Positions 22,185-22,249 of a DNA stretch of 22,249 nt are shown one piece after another. The notes beneath the pieces are model-generated. The model was given only the letters and a program-made list of their open reading frames with translations, had not been told where the DNA came from and made no database searches. The translations under genes and the position numbers were made by a program. Source of the DNA: JBDTSW01 sp039930945 (GTDB lineage: Bacteria; Actinomycetota; Thermoleophilia; Solirubrobacterales; 70-9); NCBI GenBank assembly GCA_039930945.1, contig JBDTSW010000025.1, forward strand, positions 1 through 22,249, in the 5' to 3' direction. How positions within the stretch are numbered: the stretch's first letter is position 1; each line of letters starts with the position of its first letter.

Positions 22185-22249
22185 CGAGCCGCCACCGCTT
22201 CTCGTCTCTATGAAGAAGGGCTCGGTGTCAAGCAGCGGTCGCTAGGTCA
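22185..22249 (+). other. Gene-free right edge, probable 5' leader
   Basis: This 65-base tail holds no credible gene. A short frame ATGAAGAAGG... starts at 22210 and stops at TAG 22243-22245 after 11 codons; it has no clear ribosome-binding site. The stretch would be the expression platform of the preceding riboswitch-like element if that call is right. The coding gene must start beyond 22249. Confidence 0.3.

Noticed and set aside
21998..22213. 71-codon plus-strand frame at the right end
   Set aside because: Overlaps the end of the aldo/keto reductase gene and the riboswitch-like element; no domain, no ribosome-binding site.

Overview
This is a 22.2 kb, very GC-rich chromosomal window. It most likely comes from a rod-forming, deep-branching actinobacterium of the Thermoleophilia / Solirubrobacterales kind. 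That placement is inferred from base composition, the gene order and the style of the lineage-specific proteins (a DivIVA-like protein with an extra C-terminal alpha/beta domain, and a membrane zinc-ribbon protein with an Ala/Lys tail). No rRNA or tRNA gene is visible.

Almost all of the window is one minus-strand gene train, read from right to left. It runs valS, folC, a 39-residue membrane microprotein, a membrane zinc-ribbon protein, ndk, maf, mreB, mreC, mreD, mrdA (PBP2), rodA, an RNase E/G gene, rplU (L21), rpmA (L27), obgE, proB, proA, nadD, rsfS and a DivIVA-like gene. At the left edge lies a partial PD-(D/E)XK endonuclease of the group-I-intron-associated family. The train joins tRNA charging, folate and nucleotide supply, the MreBCD/PBP2/RodA wall-elongation machine, RNA processing, large-subunit assembly (L21, L27, Obg, RsfS), proline synthesis (ProB/ProA) and NAD synthesis (NadD). 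Many junctions are 4-base stop/start overlaps: four ATGA (zinc-ribbon/ndk, mreC/mreD, rng/rplU, nadD/rsfS), one GTGA (mrdA/rodA) and, unusually, two that look like CTGA (valS/folC and ndk/maf). The main breaks are about 177 bp upstream of mreB, where there is a candidate promoter and a perfect inverted repeat, and the 39-bp divergent region upstream of valS.

On the plus strand at the right end is one gene, an aldo/keto-reductase-fold protein divergent from valS. Two of its four canonical catalytic residues are replaced. The last ~210 bases hold no gene. They contain a candidate promoter followed by an RNA-like element resembling the yybP-ykoY manganese riboswitch, which presumably controls a gene just outside the window.

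The points most worth a second look are the non-canonical starts of folC, maf and the DivIVA-like gene, the riboswitch candidate, the degenerate aldo/keto reductase, the histone-H1-like tail on ribosomal protein L21, and the free-standing homing-type endonuclease.
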